Below are positions 42,769 through 51,588 of a stretch of 64,000 nt of DNA, piece by piece. This stretch comes from Blastococcus fimeti. GTDB lineage: Bacteria; Actinomycetota; Actinomycetes; Mycobacteriales; Geodermatophilaceae. The notes under the pieces were generated by a model, which did no database searches, was not told the DNA's origin, and was given only the letters and a program-made list of their open reading frames with translations. The translations under genes and the position numbers were made by a program. Positions within the stretch are counted from its first letter, which is position 1; each line of letters opens with the position of its first letter. The stretch covers positions 496,001-560,000 of the forward strand of contig FNAW01000003.1 of the NCBI GenBank assembly GCA_900102115.1. Reading direction: 5' to 3'.

Positions 42769-44007
42769 ATGCGCTTCCTCTTCCGGCCCCCGGCCCACGA
42801 GGCGGCCGAGCTGCTGAGCCTGCCGTGGGACCAGCCGCTCGAGGAGTGGGACGAGCAGCTGCTGCTCGAGGTGCCCCAGCGCGGCATCTCCCGGCACGTC
42901 GTCCGCTTCGTCGCCTCCGGCAGGCACGTGTACGCGCTCAAGGAGATCGCCGAGCGGCTGGCGCGGCACGAGTACGCGCTGCTGTCGCACTTCGAGGAGG
43001 AGGGCCTGCCGACGGTCTCGGTGCTGGGGATCTGCGTGGACCGGCCGGGGCAGCAGGAGGCGATCCTGGTGACCCGCTACCTCGAGTACTCCATGTCCTA
43101 CCGCTGGCTGTTCTCCAGCCCCCGTGCCGAGCACTCCGCCGAGCTGCTGCTCGACACGATGGTGGAGCTGCTGGTCAGGCTGCACCTTGCCGGGGTCTTC
43201 TGGGGCGACTGCTCGCTGTCCAACACCCTCTTCCGCCCCGACGCCGGCGCGCTGGCGGCGTACCTCGTCGACGCCGAGACGGTGGAGCGCCACCCGACCC
43301 TGTCAGCGGGGCAGCGCCGCTACGACGTCGACCTGGCGCGGGAGCGGGTGGGCGCGGAGCTGCTCGACCTCCAGTTCGGCGGGCTGCTGCCCGAGGGCAT
43401 CGACCCGATCACCACGGCCGAGGGGCTGCCTCCCCGCTACGAGGCGCTGTGGGAGGAGGTGACCGCCGAGCAGGTGTTCGGCGCCGACGAGCAGCAGTGG
43501 CGGATCACCGAGCGGCTCCAGCGGCTCAACGACCTGGGTTTCGACGTCGGCGAGGTCGAGCTGATCACCTCGCCCGAGGGGGCGCGGCTGCGCGTCGAGA
43601 CGCGGGTCGCGGAGCCCGGGCAGCACCGCCGGGAGCTGCTGCGGCTCACCGGGCTGGAGGTGCAGGAGCGCCAGGCCCGCCGGTTGCTCAACGACATCGT
43701 CGCCTACCGGGCCTGGCTGGAGCAGAAGACGGGGAAGCCGGTGCCGGAGCCGGTGGCGGCGCACCGCTGGCTGGCGGAGGTCTACCAGACGGTGATGGCC
43801 GCGATCCCGCCCGAGCTGGCCGGCCGGCTGGCGCCGGCCGAGATCTTCCACGAGGTGCTCGTCCACCGGTGGCTGCTGTCGGAGAAGGCGGGCCGCGACG
43901 TCGGGACGGAGGAGGCGGCGCGCTCGTACGTGGCGAACGTCCTCCCGCGCACGCCCCCGGAGGTCACCACGCCCTCGGTCATCGCCGGGCGGGCGACCGG
44001 CCGCTGA
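42769..44007 (+). CDS. DUF4032 domain protein with LPS-kinase-like motif
   Basis: A 412-residue cytoplasmic protein. Residues about 35-190 look like a protein-kinase-fold phosphotransferase: lysine region VYALKEIAERLA, catalytic loop FWGDCSLSNTLF and the metal-binding VDAETVE in place of DFG. The C-terminal 200 residues form the DUF4032 part (from about YRAWLEQKTGKPVPEPVAAHRW). ATG at 42769 follows CGGAG. Actinobacterial DUF4032 proteins are uncharacterised; here the gene lies 144 bp before a sugar ABC importer in the same direction, so a role in sugar metabolism or signalling is possible but unproven. Confidence 0.82.
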   Translation: MRFLFRPPAHEAAELLSLPWDQPLEEWDEQLLLEVPQRGISRHVVRFVASGRHVYALKEIAERLARHEYALLSHFEEEGLPTVSVLGICVDRPGQQEAILVTRYLEYSMSYRWLFSSPRAEHSAELLLDTMVELLVRLHLAGVFWGDCSLSNTLFRPDAGALAAYLVDAETVERHPTLSAGQRRYDVDLARERVGAELLDLQFGGLLPEGIDPITTAEGLPPRYEALWEEVTAEQVFGADEQQWRITERLQRLNDLGFDVGEVELITSPEGARLRVETRVAEPGQHRRELLRLTGLEVQERQARRLLNDIVAYRAWLEQKTGKPVPEPVAAHRWLAEVYQTVMAAIPPELAGRLAPAEIFHEVLVHRWLLSEKAGRDVGTEEAARSYVANVLPRTPPEVTTPSVIAGRATGR

Positions 44008-44071
44008 CCGGCGCGTCCCGCCGAGACGCGCGTCGGGGACGGCGCTGGTCACGGAGCGGTATCGGTTCGAA

Positions 44072-44100
44072 TTGACAGCGAATGTGGCCTGCACCACGCT
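44072..44100 (+). promoter_or_regulatory. Probable promoter of the sugar ABC transporter operon
   Basis: TTGACA (44072-44077), a 17-bp spacer and CACGCT (44095-44100). The -35 is perfect; the -10 differs from TANNNT only in its first base. GTGG...CCAC, an inverted repeat at the downstream half of the spacer, could be part of an operator. Confidence 0.5.
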
Positions 44101-44151
44101 CCGAACACCCCTCTTGATCAGCTCGCGAGGCGCCAACGGAGGCGATGATCG

Positions 44152-45498
44152 ATGCCGAACGCTCCAGGCCGATCCCCATCCCGAGGGGGTGCCCCGGCGG
44201 CGCCCCGGTCGCGTCGGCGAGGGACGGCCGGTGCCGCCGCCCTGCTGGTCGCGGCCGGCACGCTCGCCGCGTGCGGGGGTGACGGGGGCGGCCCGCCGAC
44301 GCTCACCTGGTACTACAACCCGGACAACGGCGGGCAGGTCGAACTGGCGAAGCGGTGCACCGAGGAGGCCGACGGGCGCTACCGGATCGAGACCGCGATC
44401 CTGCCCCGCGACGCCTCCTCGCAGCGCGAGCAGCTGGTGCGCCGGCTGGCGGCCAAGGACTCCTCGATCGACCTGATGAGCCTCGACACCATCTACGTCC
44501 CGGAGTTCGCGCAGGCGGACTTCCTCGCGCCGATGCCCGAGGACGTCGGCGAGCGGGTCACCGAGGGCGTCGTGCAGAGCACGATCGAGGGAGCGACCTG
44601 GGAGGACGAGCTCGTCGCCGTCCCCTTCTGGGGCAACACGCAGCTGCTCTGGTACCGGAAGTCGGTGGCCGAGGCCGCGGGTCTGGACATGACCCAGCCG
44701 GTCACCTGGGAGCAGATCGTCACCGCCGCGCAGGAGCAGGACGTCGAGCTGGGCGTCCAGGGCATCCGCGCCGAGGCCCTGACGGTCTGGTTCAACTCGC
44801 TCATCGAGTCCGCCGGCGGCTCGGTCATCGAGGGCAACGCCGACGACCCGGAGAACCTGGAGCTGGGTCTGGACTCCGAGGCCGCCGTCGCGGCCGCCGA
44901 GGTCATGAAGCTGGTCGCCGACTCCGGTCAGGCCGGAGCGGCGTTCTCCACCGAGGACGAGGCTGCCTCGGCCGCGGAGTTCGAGGGGGAGCGCGGCGGC
45001 TTCATGGTCAACTGGCCGTTCATCTACGCCCAGGCGGTCGCCGGTGTCGAGGGCGGCACCATCGACCAGGCCGTGCTCGACGACTACGGCTGGACGCTGT
45101 GGCCGTCGGTCGTCGAGGGCGAGCCCAGTGCTCCGCCGCTGGGCGGCATCGACCTCGGGGTCGGCGCGTACAGCGAGAACGTGGACTTCGCCTACGAGGC
45201 TGCCGAGTGCATCACCTCGGACGAGAACCAGGCCTACTACATGATCAACGAGGGCAACCCGGCGTCCTCCACCGCGGTGTTCGACGACCCCGAGGTGATC
45301 GAGAAGTTCCCGATGGCCGACACCATCCGGCAGTCCCTGGAGCAGGCCGCCCCGCGGCCGCAGACCGCCTACTACAACGAGGTCACCGGCGGCCTCCAGC
45401 GCGAGTACCACCCGCCGGGCTCGGTGCAGCCGGGCACGACCGGTCCGCAGGCAGCCGAGCTGATCGGTGCCGTCCTCCGAGGGGAGCAGCTGCTGTGA
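44152..45498 (+). CDS. Sugar ABC transporter substrate-binding lipoprotein, LpqY-like
   Basis: A 448-residue extracytoplasmic binding protein. Seen: a basic N-terminus, a hydrophobic signal segment and lipobox TLAAC with the lipid-attachment Cys41, then a type 2 periplasmic-binding fold (TWYYNPDNGGQVE, ATWEDELVAVPFWGNTQLLWYRK). ATG at 44152 follows GGAGG. With the two permeases and the ATPase downstream it forms a complete importer. Gene order and sequence style resemble the mycobacterial LpqY-SugABC trehalose-recycling system; trehalose as substrate is inference. Stop overlaps the next gene (GTGA). Confidence 0.88.
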   Translation: MPNAPGRSPSRGGAPAAPRSRRRGTAGAAALLVAAGTLAACGGDGGGPPTLTWYYNPDNGGQVELAKRCTEEADGRYRIETAILPRDASSQREQLVRRLAAKDSSIDLMSLDTIYVPEFAQADFLAPMPEDVGERVTEGVVQSTIEGATWEDELVAVPFWGNTQLLWYRKSVAEAAGLDMTQPVTWEQIVTAAQEQDVELGVQGIRAEALTVWFNSLIESAGGSVIEGNADDPENLELGLDSEAAVAAAEVMKLVADSGQAGAAFSTEDEAASAAEFEGERGGFMVNWPFIYAQAVAGVEGGTIDQAVLDDYGWTLWPSVVEGEPSAPPLGGIDLGVGAYSENVDFAYEAAECITSDENQAYYMINEGNPASSTAVFDDPEVIEKFPMADTIRQSLEQAAPRPQTAYYNEVTGGLQREYHPPGSVQPGTTGPQAAELIGAVLRGEQLL

Positions 45499-46457
45499 GT
45501 ACGACGACGCTGCCACCGACGAAGAAGGACGCGCCGAAGTCGGCGCCGGCCGCGACGACAAGCGACCGGGCGAAGAGCGAGCGCAAGCTTGGCTGGCTGC
45601 TGGCCGGACCGGCGTTCCTGGTGATGCTCGCGGTCACCGCCTATCCGATCCTGCAGGCGACCTACGAGTCCTTGTTCTCCTACCGGCTCACCGACCCGGA
45701 CAACCGGTCGTTCGTCGGCCTGGAGAACTACGGCGTCATCCTCAGCGACCCGCTGTGGTGGCGGTCCCTCTGGGTGACCGCCCTGATCACCTTCATCACC
45801 GTGCTCGTCGAGCTGGTGCTCGGCTTCGCGCTGGCGATGGTGATGGCCAAGGCGCTGAGCTCGATCCGGCCGATCGTCCGGGCGGCCATCCTCATCCCGT
45901 ACGCGGTGATCACCGTGGTGTCGGCCTACGCCTGGCAGTTCGCCTTCAACATCAACACCGGGTTCGTGAACAGCTGGTTCGCCTGGATACCCGGCGTCGG
46001 CACCGACACCGACTGGTTCGGCGACTTCGGGACGTCGCTGTTCGTCATCTGCCTGGCCGAGATCTGGAAGACCACGCCGTTCATCTCGCTGCTCCTCCTC
46101 GCCGGCCTCGCCCAGGTGCCGGAGGTGCTGCAGGAGGCGGCCAAGGTCGACGGCGCGACCTGGTGGCAGCGGCTGTGGAAGGTGACGCTGCCGAACATGA
46201 AGGCGGCCATCATGGTCGCCCTGCTCTTCCGCACCCTCGACGCGTTCCGGATCTTCGACAGCATCTTCGTGATGACCGCCGGCGCCAACGGCACCGAGTC
46301 GGTGTCGTTCCTGGCCTACCGGCAGACCATCTCCCGGCTGGAGATCGGGCTCGGCTCGGCGCTCTCGGTGCTGCTCTTCCTCTCGGTCGTCCTCATCGCG
46401 ATGGTGTTCATCAAGGGCTTCAAGGTCGACCTGGCACAGGCGAGGGGAGAGGGCTGA
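45495..46457 (+). CDS. Sugar ABC transporter permease, SugA-like
   Basis: A 320-residue inner-membrane permease of the MalF type. Seen: a 35-residue polar N-terminal tail, six transmembrane helices, and the EAA loop EAAKVDGATWWQRLWKVTLPNM that docks on the ATPase. GTG at 45495 overlaps the binding-protein gene by four bases, and its TGA overlaps the next ATG by one base. It pairs with the following permease to form the translocation channel. Confidence 0.92.
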   Translation: MSTTTLPPTKKDAPKSAPAATTSDRAKSERKLGWLLAGPAFLVMLAVTAYPILQATYESLFSYRLTDPDNRSFVGLENYGVILSDPLWWRSLWVTALITFITVLVELVLGFALAMVMAKALSSIRPIVRAAILIPYAVITVVSAYAWQFAFNINTGFVNSWFAWIPGVGTDTDWFGDFGTSLFVICLAEIWKTTPFISLLLLAGLAQVPEVLQEAAKVDGATWWQRLWKVTLPNMKAAIMVALLFRTLDAFRIFDSIFVMTAGANGTESVSFLAYRQTISRLEIGLGSALSVLLFLSVVLIAMVFIKGFKVDLAQARGEG

Positions 46458-47290
46458 TGTCCCGGAGGGAGAAGATCTGGTGGTGGCTGGGCGGCGCGCT
46501 GATCGTCGTCTACTGCCTGTTCCCGATCGCCTGGATCGTCTCGCTGTCGCTCAAGGCGCCCAGCGACCTGAACACCGGTGGTTTCCTGCCCAGCGCCCTG
46601 TCATGGGAGAACTACGACCTGATCCTCAGCGGTGGGGCCAGTGACCTGTTCCTGCCGGCGCTGCGCAACTCGTTCGGCATCTGCCTGATCGCCACGGCGA
46701 TCTCGTGCCTGCTGGCGATGTTCGCCGCCTACGCCATCGCCCGGCTGGACTTCCCGGGCAAGAAGGTGATCCTGTCGACCGCGCTGATCGTCGCGATCTT
46801 CCCGATCATCTCGATCGTCACGCCGCTGTTCAACCTGTGGCGCAACATCGGCCTGTACGACACCTGGCCCGGCCTGATCATCCCGTACCTGTCGCTCACC
46901 CTGCCGATCTCGATCTGGACCATGTCGGCGTTCTTCCGGGAGATCCCCTGGGAGATGGAGCAGGCCGCCCAGGTCGACGGCGCGACCACGTGGCAGGCGT
47001 TCCGCAAGGTGATCGTGCCGCTGGCCGCACCCGGGGTGTTCACCACCGCGATCATCGCGTTCTTCATCGCTTGGAACGACTTCCTCTACGGCATCTCGCT
47101 GACCTCGACCAGCGCGGCCCGGCCGGTGCCGGCGGCGATCGGCCTGTTCTCCGGCGAGTCGCAGTTCGTGGAGCCCACCGGCGCCATCGCCGCCGCCGCG
47201 GTCGTCGTGACGATCCCCGTCATCCTCCTGGTCCTGCTCTTCCAGCGGCGCATCGTCGCCGGCCTCACCAACGGCGCGGTCAAGGGATGA
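46457..47290 (+). CDS. Sugar ABC transporter permease, SugB-like
   Basis: A 277-residue MalG-type permease. Seen: six transmembrane helices, beginning with [20 protein letters not shown], and the EAA loop [31 protein letters not shown] junction with the upstream permease. It is followed after 49 bases by the ATPase gene, which has its own ribosome site. Confidence 0.92.
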   Translation: MSRREKIWWWLGGALIVVYCLFPIAWIVSLSLKAPSDLNTGGFLPSALSWENYDLILSGGASDLFLPALRNSFGICLIATAISCLLAMFAAYAIARLDFPGKKVILSTALIVAIFPIISIVTPLFNLWRNIGLYDTWPGLIIPYLSLTLPISIWTMSAFFREIPWEMEQAAQVDGATTWQAFRKVIVPLAAPGVFTTAIIAFFIAWNDFLYGISLTSTSAARPVPAAIGLFSGESQFVEPTGAIAAAAVVVTIPVILLVLLFQRRIVAGLTNGAVKG

Positions 47291-47339
47291 CCTCCGTGCC
47301 GCACCGTCCCACCCCACCCACCCAGCGAGGGGACTCCTG

Positions 47340-48590
47340 ATGGCCTCGATCGAGATCAAGAACATCGTCAAGCAGTACGGAGACGGGTTCCCGGCCGTCA
47401 ACGACGTCAGCCTGGACATCGCCGACGGCGAGTTCATGATCCTGGTCGGGCCGTCCGGCTGCGGGAAGTCGACGCTGCTCCGGATGATCGTCGGCCTGGA
47501 GGACATCACCAGCGGCGACATGATCATCGGTGGCAAGAAGGTCAACGACCTCGCCCCGCGGGACCGCAACCTGTCGATGGTGTTCCAGAACTACGCGCTC
47601 TACCCGCACATGACGGTGTTCGAGAACATCGCCTTCCCGCTGCGACTGGCCAAGATGCCCGACGACGAGGTCCGCCGCCGGGTGACCGAGGCCTCCGACG
47701 TCCTGGAGCTCAAGGACCACCTCGAGCGCAAGCCGGCCAACCTCTCCGGTGGTCAGCGGCAGCGGGTGGCCATGGGCCGGGCCATCGTGCGGCAGGCAGA
47801 GGCCTTCCTCTTCGACGAGCCGCTGTCCAACCTCGACGCCAAGCTGCGCGGCCAGATGCGCACGGAGATCTCCCGGCTGCAGCGCCGGCTGGGCATCACG
47901 ACCGTCTACGTCACGCACGACCAGACCGAGGCGATGACGCTCGGGGACCGGGTCTGCGTCCTGCGCAAGGGCAAGATCCAGCAGGTCGCCAGCCCGCGGG
48001 AGCTCTACGAGCAGCCGGTCAACCTCTTCGTCGCGGGGTTCATCGGCTCGCCGCCGATGAACTTTCTCCCGGCCACCCCGAAGGGCGACCGGCTCGAGAC
48101 GCCCTTCGGCGAGATCGTCCTGGACCAGAAGCGGGCCGCCGCGGTCGCCGGGCACGACCTGCTGCTGGTCGGCATCCGGCCGGAGTACTTCGAGGACGCC
48201 TCCCTCGTCGACGAGGCGAAGCGGCCGCTGGGCTCGGTCTTCACCGCCCGGGTCGACGTCACCGAGTGGCTGGGCGACTCGCAGTTCGCCTACATCCCCT
48301 ACGAGGCGCCCGAGTCCATCCAGACGCACCTGCGCGAGCTCTCCCGCGAGCTGGACGCCGAGGAGCTGCGCACGCAGGCGATCGTCTCCATCGACTCCAC
48401 CAGCCGGATCCGCGAGGGGCGCGAGGCGCAGTTCTGGCTGGACAGCCGCAAGGTGCACGTGTTCGACCCGGAGACGGGGGACAACCTCACCCGCGACGCC
48501 GAGGCGGGCGCCGAGCTCACGCGGATGGCCACCCAGGACCGGGTGGAGCAGATCGAGGAGGTCCGGGCGGCGTCGGTCGGGGCGGCGTAG
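47340..48590 (+). CDS. Sugar ABC transporter ATP-binding protein, SugC/MsmK-like
   Basis: A 416-residue ATPase of the MalK type. Seen: Walker A GPSGCGKS (37-44), Q-loop [10 protein letters not shown], signature [14 protein letters not shown], Walker [17 protein letters not shown], His switch VTHDQTEAM, and a C-terminal OB/TOBE regulatory domain of about 170 residues. That domain contains [16 protein letters not shown] and a long charged insert, both like SugC. ATG at 47340 follows GAGGGGA. Some MalK-type ATPases energise several importers; here it is encoded with a full set. Confidence 0.93.
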   Translation: MASIEIKNIVKQYGDGFPAVNDVSLDIADGEFMILVGPSGCGKSTLLRMIVGLEDITSGDMIIGGKKVNDLAPRDRNLSMVFQNYALYPHMTVFENIAFPLRLAKMPDDEVRRRVTEASDVLELKDHLERKPANLSGGQRQRVAMGRAIVRQAEAFLFDEPLSNLDAKLRGQMRTEISRLQRRLGITTVYVTHDQTEAMTLGDRVCVLRKGKIQQVASPRELYEQPVNLFVAGFIGSPPMNFLPATPKGDRLETPFGEIVLDQKRAAAVAGHDLLLVGIRPEYFEDASLVDEAKRPLGSVFTARVDVTEWLGDSQFAYIPYEAPESIQTHLRELSRELDAEELRTQAIVSIDSTSRIREGREAQFWLDSRKVHVFDPETGDNLTRDAEAGAELTRMATQDRVEQIEEVRAASVGAA

Positions 48591-48615
48591 CAGGGGGCGC
48601 CGGCGGGGCGCGGGC

Positions 48616-48621
48616 TATCGT
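48616..48621 (+). promoter_or_regulatory. -10 element, leaderless promoter of lspA
   Basis: TATCGT, seven bases before GTG at 48629. Confidence 0.55.
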
Positions 48622-48628
48622 CGTCGGT

Positions 48629-49216
48629 GTGACCGAGCAGCCCGACCCCGTCGGCGCACCGGCGGCCCGGCCGCGCATGCGCGTGCTGCTGCTCCTCGCC
48701 GCAGGGGTGTTCCTGCTCGACCTGGTCACCAAGCTCGTCGTCGTCGCCACGATCGGGCCGGGCGAGGACATCCGGGTCCTCGGTGGCGCGCTGTACCTGA
48801 CCCACCTGCGCAACACCGGTGCGGCGTTCTCGTTCGCCGAGGGCTTCACCGTGGTGTTCAGCCTGGTCGCCGCGGCCGTCGTCGTCGTCATCGTGCGGAC
48901 CGCGCGACGACTGTTCTCCACCGGCTGGGCGATCACCCTGGGCCTGGTGCTGGGCGGCGCCGTCGGCAACCTGGTCGACCGGGTCTTCCGCGACCCGGGC
49001 TTTCTGCGCGGCGGCGTCGTCGACTTCCTGTCGGTGTTCGGCCCCGACGGGGACGTGTGGCCGGTGTTCAACGTCGCCGACTCCGCGATCGTCTGCGGCG
49101 GCGTCCTCGGGGCGGTCCTGGCGCTGCGCGGCATCGACTTCGACGGCACCCGCGCGGGCACCGAGCCGGCGGGCTCCACCGGGAGCGGGAGCCGTCCCGT
49201 CACAATGGGGGAGTGA
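48629..49216 (+). CDS. lspA: Signal peptidase II
   Basis: A 195-residue membrane aspartic protease that cleaves prolipoprotein signal peptides after lipidation. Seen: four transmembrane helices, [13 protein letters not shown], and the two catalytic aspartates in [12 protein letters not shown] and [11 protein letters not shown]. The C-terminus is a short Gly/Thr/Ser tail. GTG at 48629 comes directly after a -10 box. Its natural clients in this window include the LpqY-like lipoprotein. GTGA overlap with the pseudouridine synthase. Confidence 0.95.
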   Translation: MTEQPDPVGAPAARPRMRVLLLLAAGVFLLDLVTKLVVVATIGPGEDIRVLGGALYLTHLRNTGAAFSFAEGFTVVFSLVAAAVVVVIVRTARRLFSTGWAITLGLVLGGAVGNLVDRVFRDPGFLRGGVVDFLSVFGPDGDVWPVFNVADSAIVCGGVLGAVLALRGIDFDGTRAGTEPAGSTGSGSRPVTMGE

Positions 49217-50166
49217 CCAGCTCTCCCGGCCTGCCCGCGTCCGGGATCCACCGTGCCCTGCCCGTGCCCGACGGGCTCGAGGGGCAGCGGGTGGACCAGG
49301 CACTGGCACGGCTGTTCGGGCTCACCCGGTCCGTCGCGGCCGACGTCGCCGACGCCGGGAACGTCCTGGTCGACGGCCGTGTGCGGGGCAAGGGCGACCG
49401 CCTCAGCGGCGGCAGCTGGCTCGAGGTCGAGCTCCCGCCACCCCCGGGCGAGCCGGTGGCACCGCGCCCGGTCGAGGGCATGACGATCCTGCACGACGAC
49501 GACGACCTGGTCGTCGTGGACAAGCCCGTCGGTGTCGCTGCCCACCCGAGCCCCGGATGGGACGGGCCGACGGTGATCGGCGGGCTGGCCGCCGCCGGCT
49601 ACCGGGTCTCCACCTCCGGTGCGGCCGAGCGCCAGGGCGTCGTGCACCGCCTGGACGCCGCCACCACCGGCGTGATGGTGGTCGCCAAGAGCGAGCGCGC
49701 CTACACCGCGCTGAAGGCCGCCTTCAAGGAGCGCACCGTCGAGAAGGGCTACCACGCCCTCGTGCAGGGGCACCCCGATCCCTCGCGCGGCACCATCGAC
49801 GCCCCGATCGACCGGCACCCGAAGCACGACTGGCGCTTCGCCGTCGTGCAGGGCGGGCGGCCCTCGGTGACCCACTACGAGGTCATGGAGGCGTTCCCCG
49901 CCGCCAGCCTGGTGGACATCCGGCTCGAGACCGGCCGCACCCACCAGATCCGGGTGCACTTCTCCGCGTTGCGCCACCCCTGCGTCGGCGACACGACCTA
50001 CGGGGCCGACCCCACGCTGGCCGCCCGCCTGGGGGTGAGCCGGCAGTGGCTGCACGCCGTCCGGCTCGGCTTCCCGCACCCGGCCGACGGGAGCTGGGTG
50101 GAGTTCACCAGCGAGTACCCGCCCGACCTCGCCGGCGCGCTGGCCGTCCTGCGCGCCGAGGCCTGA
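49213..50166 (+). CDS. RluA-family 23S rRNA pseudouridine synthase (RluD-like)
   Basis: A 317-residue enzyme that isomerises uridine to pseudouridine in rRNA. Seen: N-terminal S4 RNA-binding domain ([21 protein letters not shown], 25-45), the catalytic HRLDAATTG with Asp148, [24 protein letters not shown] and [12 protein letters not shown]. The set corresponds to RluD, which modifies helix 69. GTGA overlap with lspA, a pairing very common in bacteria. Confidence 0.92.
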   Translation: MTSSPGLPASGIHRALPVPDGLEGQRVDQALARLFGLTRSVAADVADAGNVLVDGRVRGKGDRLSGGSWLEVELPPPPGEPVAPRPVEGMTILHDDDDLVVVDKPVGVAAHPSPGWDGPTVIGGLAAAGYRVSTSGAAERQGVVHRLDAATTGVMVVAKSERAYTALKAAFKERTVEKGYHALVQGHPDPSRGTIDAPIDRHPKHDWRFAVVQGGRPSVTHYEVMEAFPAASLVDIRLETGRTHQIRVHFSALRHPCVGDTTYGADPTLAARLGVSRQWLHAVRLGFPHPADGSWVEFTSEYPPDLAGALAVLRAEA

Positions 50167-50187
50167 CCCGGCCGCCGAGGACTCGCC

Positions 50188-50964
50188 GTGACCGGGCTCC
50201 CCGAGACCCTCGCGGACTTCGGTCCGGCCGGCTTCGCCGCGGTGGTCGTGGCGGTGTACCTGATCGCCGGTGAGCCGGTGGCGGGCCACGTCCTGCACCG
50301 CCGCTTCGAGGGCCGGCTGCGGACCGACCCGGGCGCCCGCCGCTCGTTCTATGGCCGGCTGCTGGTCCTCGAGTGGGGGCTGGCGCTGTTGGCGCTGGTC
50401 GTGTGGCTCTCCGCCCCGGGGGTGGACGCCGCCGCCGTCGGGCTGGCCTGGCCGCGGTCGCCGGGGCCCCTGACGCTGGTCCTCGTCGTGGTCGTGCTGG
50501 TGTTCGTCCTGGCCTCCACCCGGGCCCTCCGGGGAGGTGCGCTCAACGACGTCCCGCCGCCGGTGCGGGCCGGGGAGGGCCGGCACGCCGAGCCGCCGGG
50601 GCACGCCACCCTGGCGCTGCTGCCGCGCACGACTGCGGAGCGCCGGCTGTTCACCGTGGTCGGGCTGACCGCCGGCATCTGCGAGGAGTGGCTCTACCGC
50701 GGGTTCTTCCTCGCCGTCGTCGCCGCCGTCGCGGGCGGCCTGCCCTCGTGGGTGCTGGTGCTGGTCGCCGCCGTCGCCTTCGGGCTCGCGCACGCCTACC
50801 AGGGCCGCGCCGGCATCGTGCTGACCGGCGTGCTCGGGGGTGTGATGGCCGTGCTGTACCTCGGCACCGGGTCGCTGCTCCTCCCCGTGCTGCTGCACGC
50901 GGCCATCGACCTACGCTTCCTCCTCGTGCCCACCCGTGCCCTGCCCGCCGGACGTCCCGCGTGA
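50188..50964 (+). CDS. CPBP-family intramembrane glutamic endopeptidase
   Basis: A 258-residue polytopic membrane protein of the CAAX-protease/bacteriocin-processing (ABI) family. Seen: seven or so transmembrane helices; motif 1 EEWLYRG with Glu166/Glu167, motif 2 FGLAHAYQG and motif 3 LLHAAIDL. All catalytic positions are kept. GTG at 50188 has GAGGACTCGCC upstream. The stop overlaps the following GNAT gene by one base (TGATG). Substrate unknown. Confidence 0.88.
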   Translation: MTGLPETLADFGPAGFAAVVVAVYLIAGEPVAGHVLHRRFEGRLRTDPGARRSFYGRLLVLEWGLALLALVVWLSAPGVDAAAVGLAWPRSPGPLTLVLVVVVLVFVLASTRALRGGALNDVPPPVRAGEGRHAEPPGHATLALLPRTTAERRLFTVVGLTAGICEEWLYRGFFLAVVAAVAGGLPSWVLVLVAAVAFGLAHAYQGRAGIVLTGVLGGVMAVLYLGTGSLLLPVLLHAAIDLRFLLVPTRALPAGRPA

Positions 50965-51407
50965 TGACCGGCCCCGCCGCCCGCGTCGCCGGGCCGGCCG
51001 ACTGGCCCGAGATCATCGCCCTGCGCACCCGCGTCTTCGTCGAGGAGCAGGGGGTGCCGGCGGAGATCGAGCAGGACGACCGCGACGCGACGGCGGTGCA
51101 CGTGCACGCCCGCGACGAGGCCGGCCGGGTCGTGGCCACCGGGCGCCTGCTGCTCCCCGTGGACGGCTCGACGACGGCGTCCCTGGGGCGCATGGCCGCC
51201 GACCCGGGCGTGCGCGGCCGTGGGTTCGGCGCGGCCGTCCTGGCCGAGCTGCACGAGCAGGCGCGGCTGCGCGGGGTCGCCGCGATCGAGCTGCACGCCC
51301 AGGTCACCGCCCGGGGCTTCTACGAACGGGCCGGCTACACGGCGGTCGGCGAGGAGTACCTCGAGGCGGGGATCGCGCACGTCACCATGCGCCGTCAGCT
51401 GCCCTGA
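50964..51407 (+). CDS. GNAT-family N-acetyltransferase (ElaA-like)
   Basis: A 147-residue acetyltransferase. Seen: IALRTRVFVEEQGVPAEIEQDDRD, the N-terminal signature of the ElaA-like/YjdJ group, ATGRLLL, the acetyl-CoA loop DPGVRGRGFGAAVLAEL, and YERAGYTAVGEEYLEAGIAHVTMRR. A GTG at 50961 is an alternative start. It is translationally coupled to the CPBP protease. Acceptor unknown. Confidence 0.87.
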   Translation: MTGPAARVAGPADWPEIIALRTRVFVEEQGVPAEIEQDDRDATAVHVHARDEAGRVVATGRLLLPVDGSTTASLGRMAADPGVRGRGFGAAVLAELHEQARLRGVAAIELHAQVTARGFYERAGYTAVGEEYLEAGIAHVTMRRQLP

Positions 51408-51452
51408 GGACGCCTCCGGGGCGCATGTGACGGATCGGTCCGGATGTGAGCA

Positions 51453-51465
51453 GACACGTCGTGTC
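51453..51465. promoter_or_regulatory. 13-bp palindrome upstream of dnaE1
   Basis: GACACG-T-CGTGTC is a perfect inverted repeat 124 bp before the dnaE1 start, within the only sizeable gap (181 bp) of this stretch. It looks like a dimeric repressor site; it does not match the LexA core. Confidence 0.5.
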
Positions 51466-51588
51466 AGACCCTCGGAGTAGACAGCTTCCAGTGCGAGGAT
51501 CGACCCGCACACCGGTCTTCCCCGCCGGTCGCCCGCCGGAGAAGCTGCCGGCCGGGCACGCACGACCACTGAGGAGCACCGACCGCCC

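Noticed and set aside
44008..44151. tRNA or small RNA before the sugar transporter
   Set aside because: No cloverleaf or CCA-type end can be folded by eye, and the segment is explained by a promoter and ribosome site.
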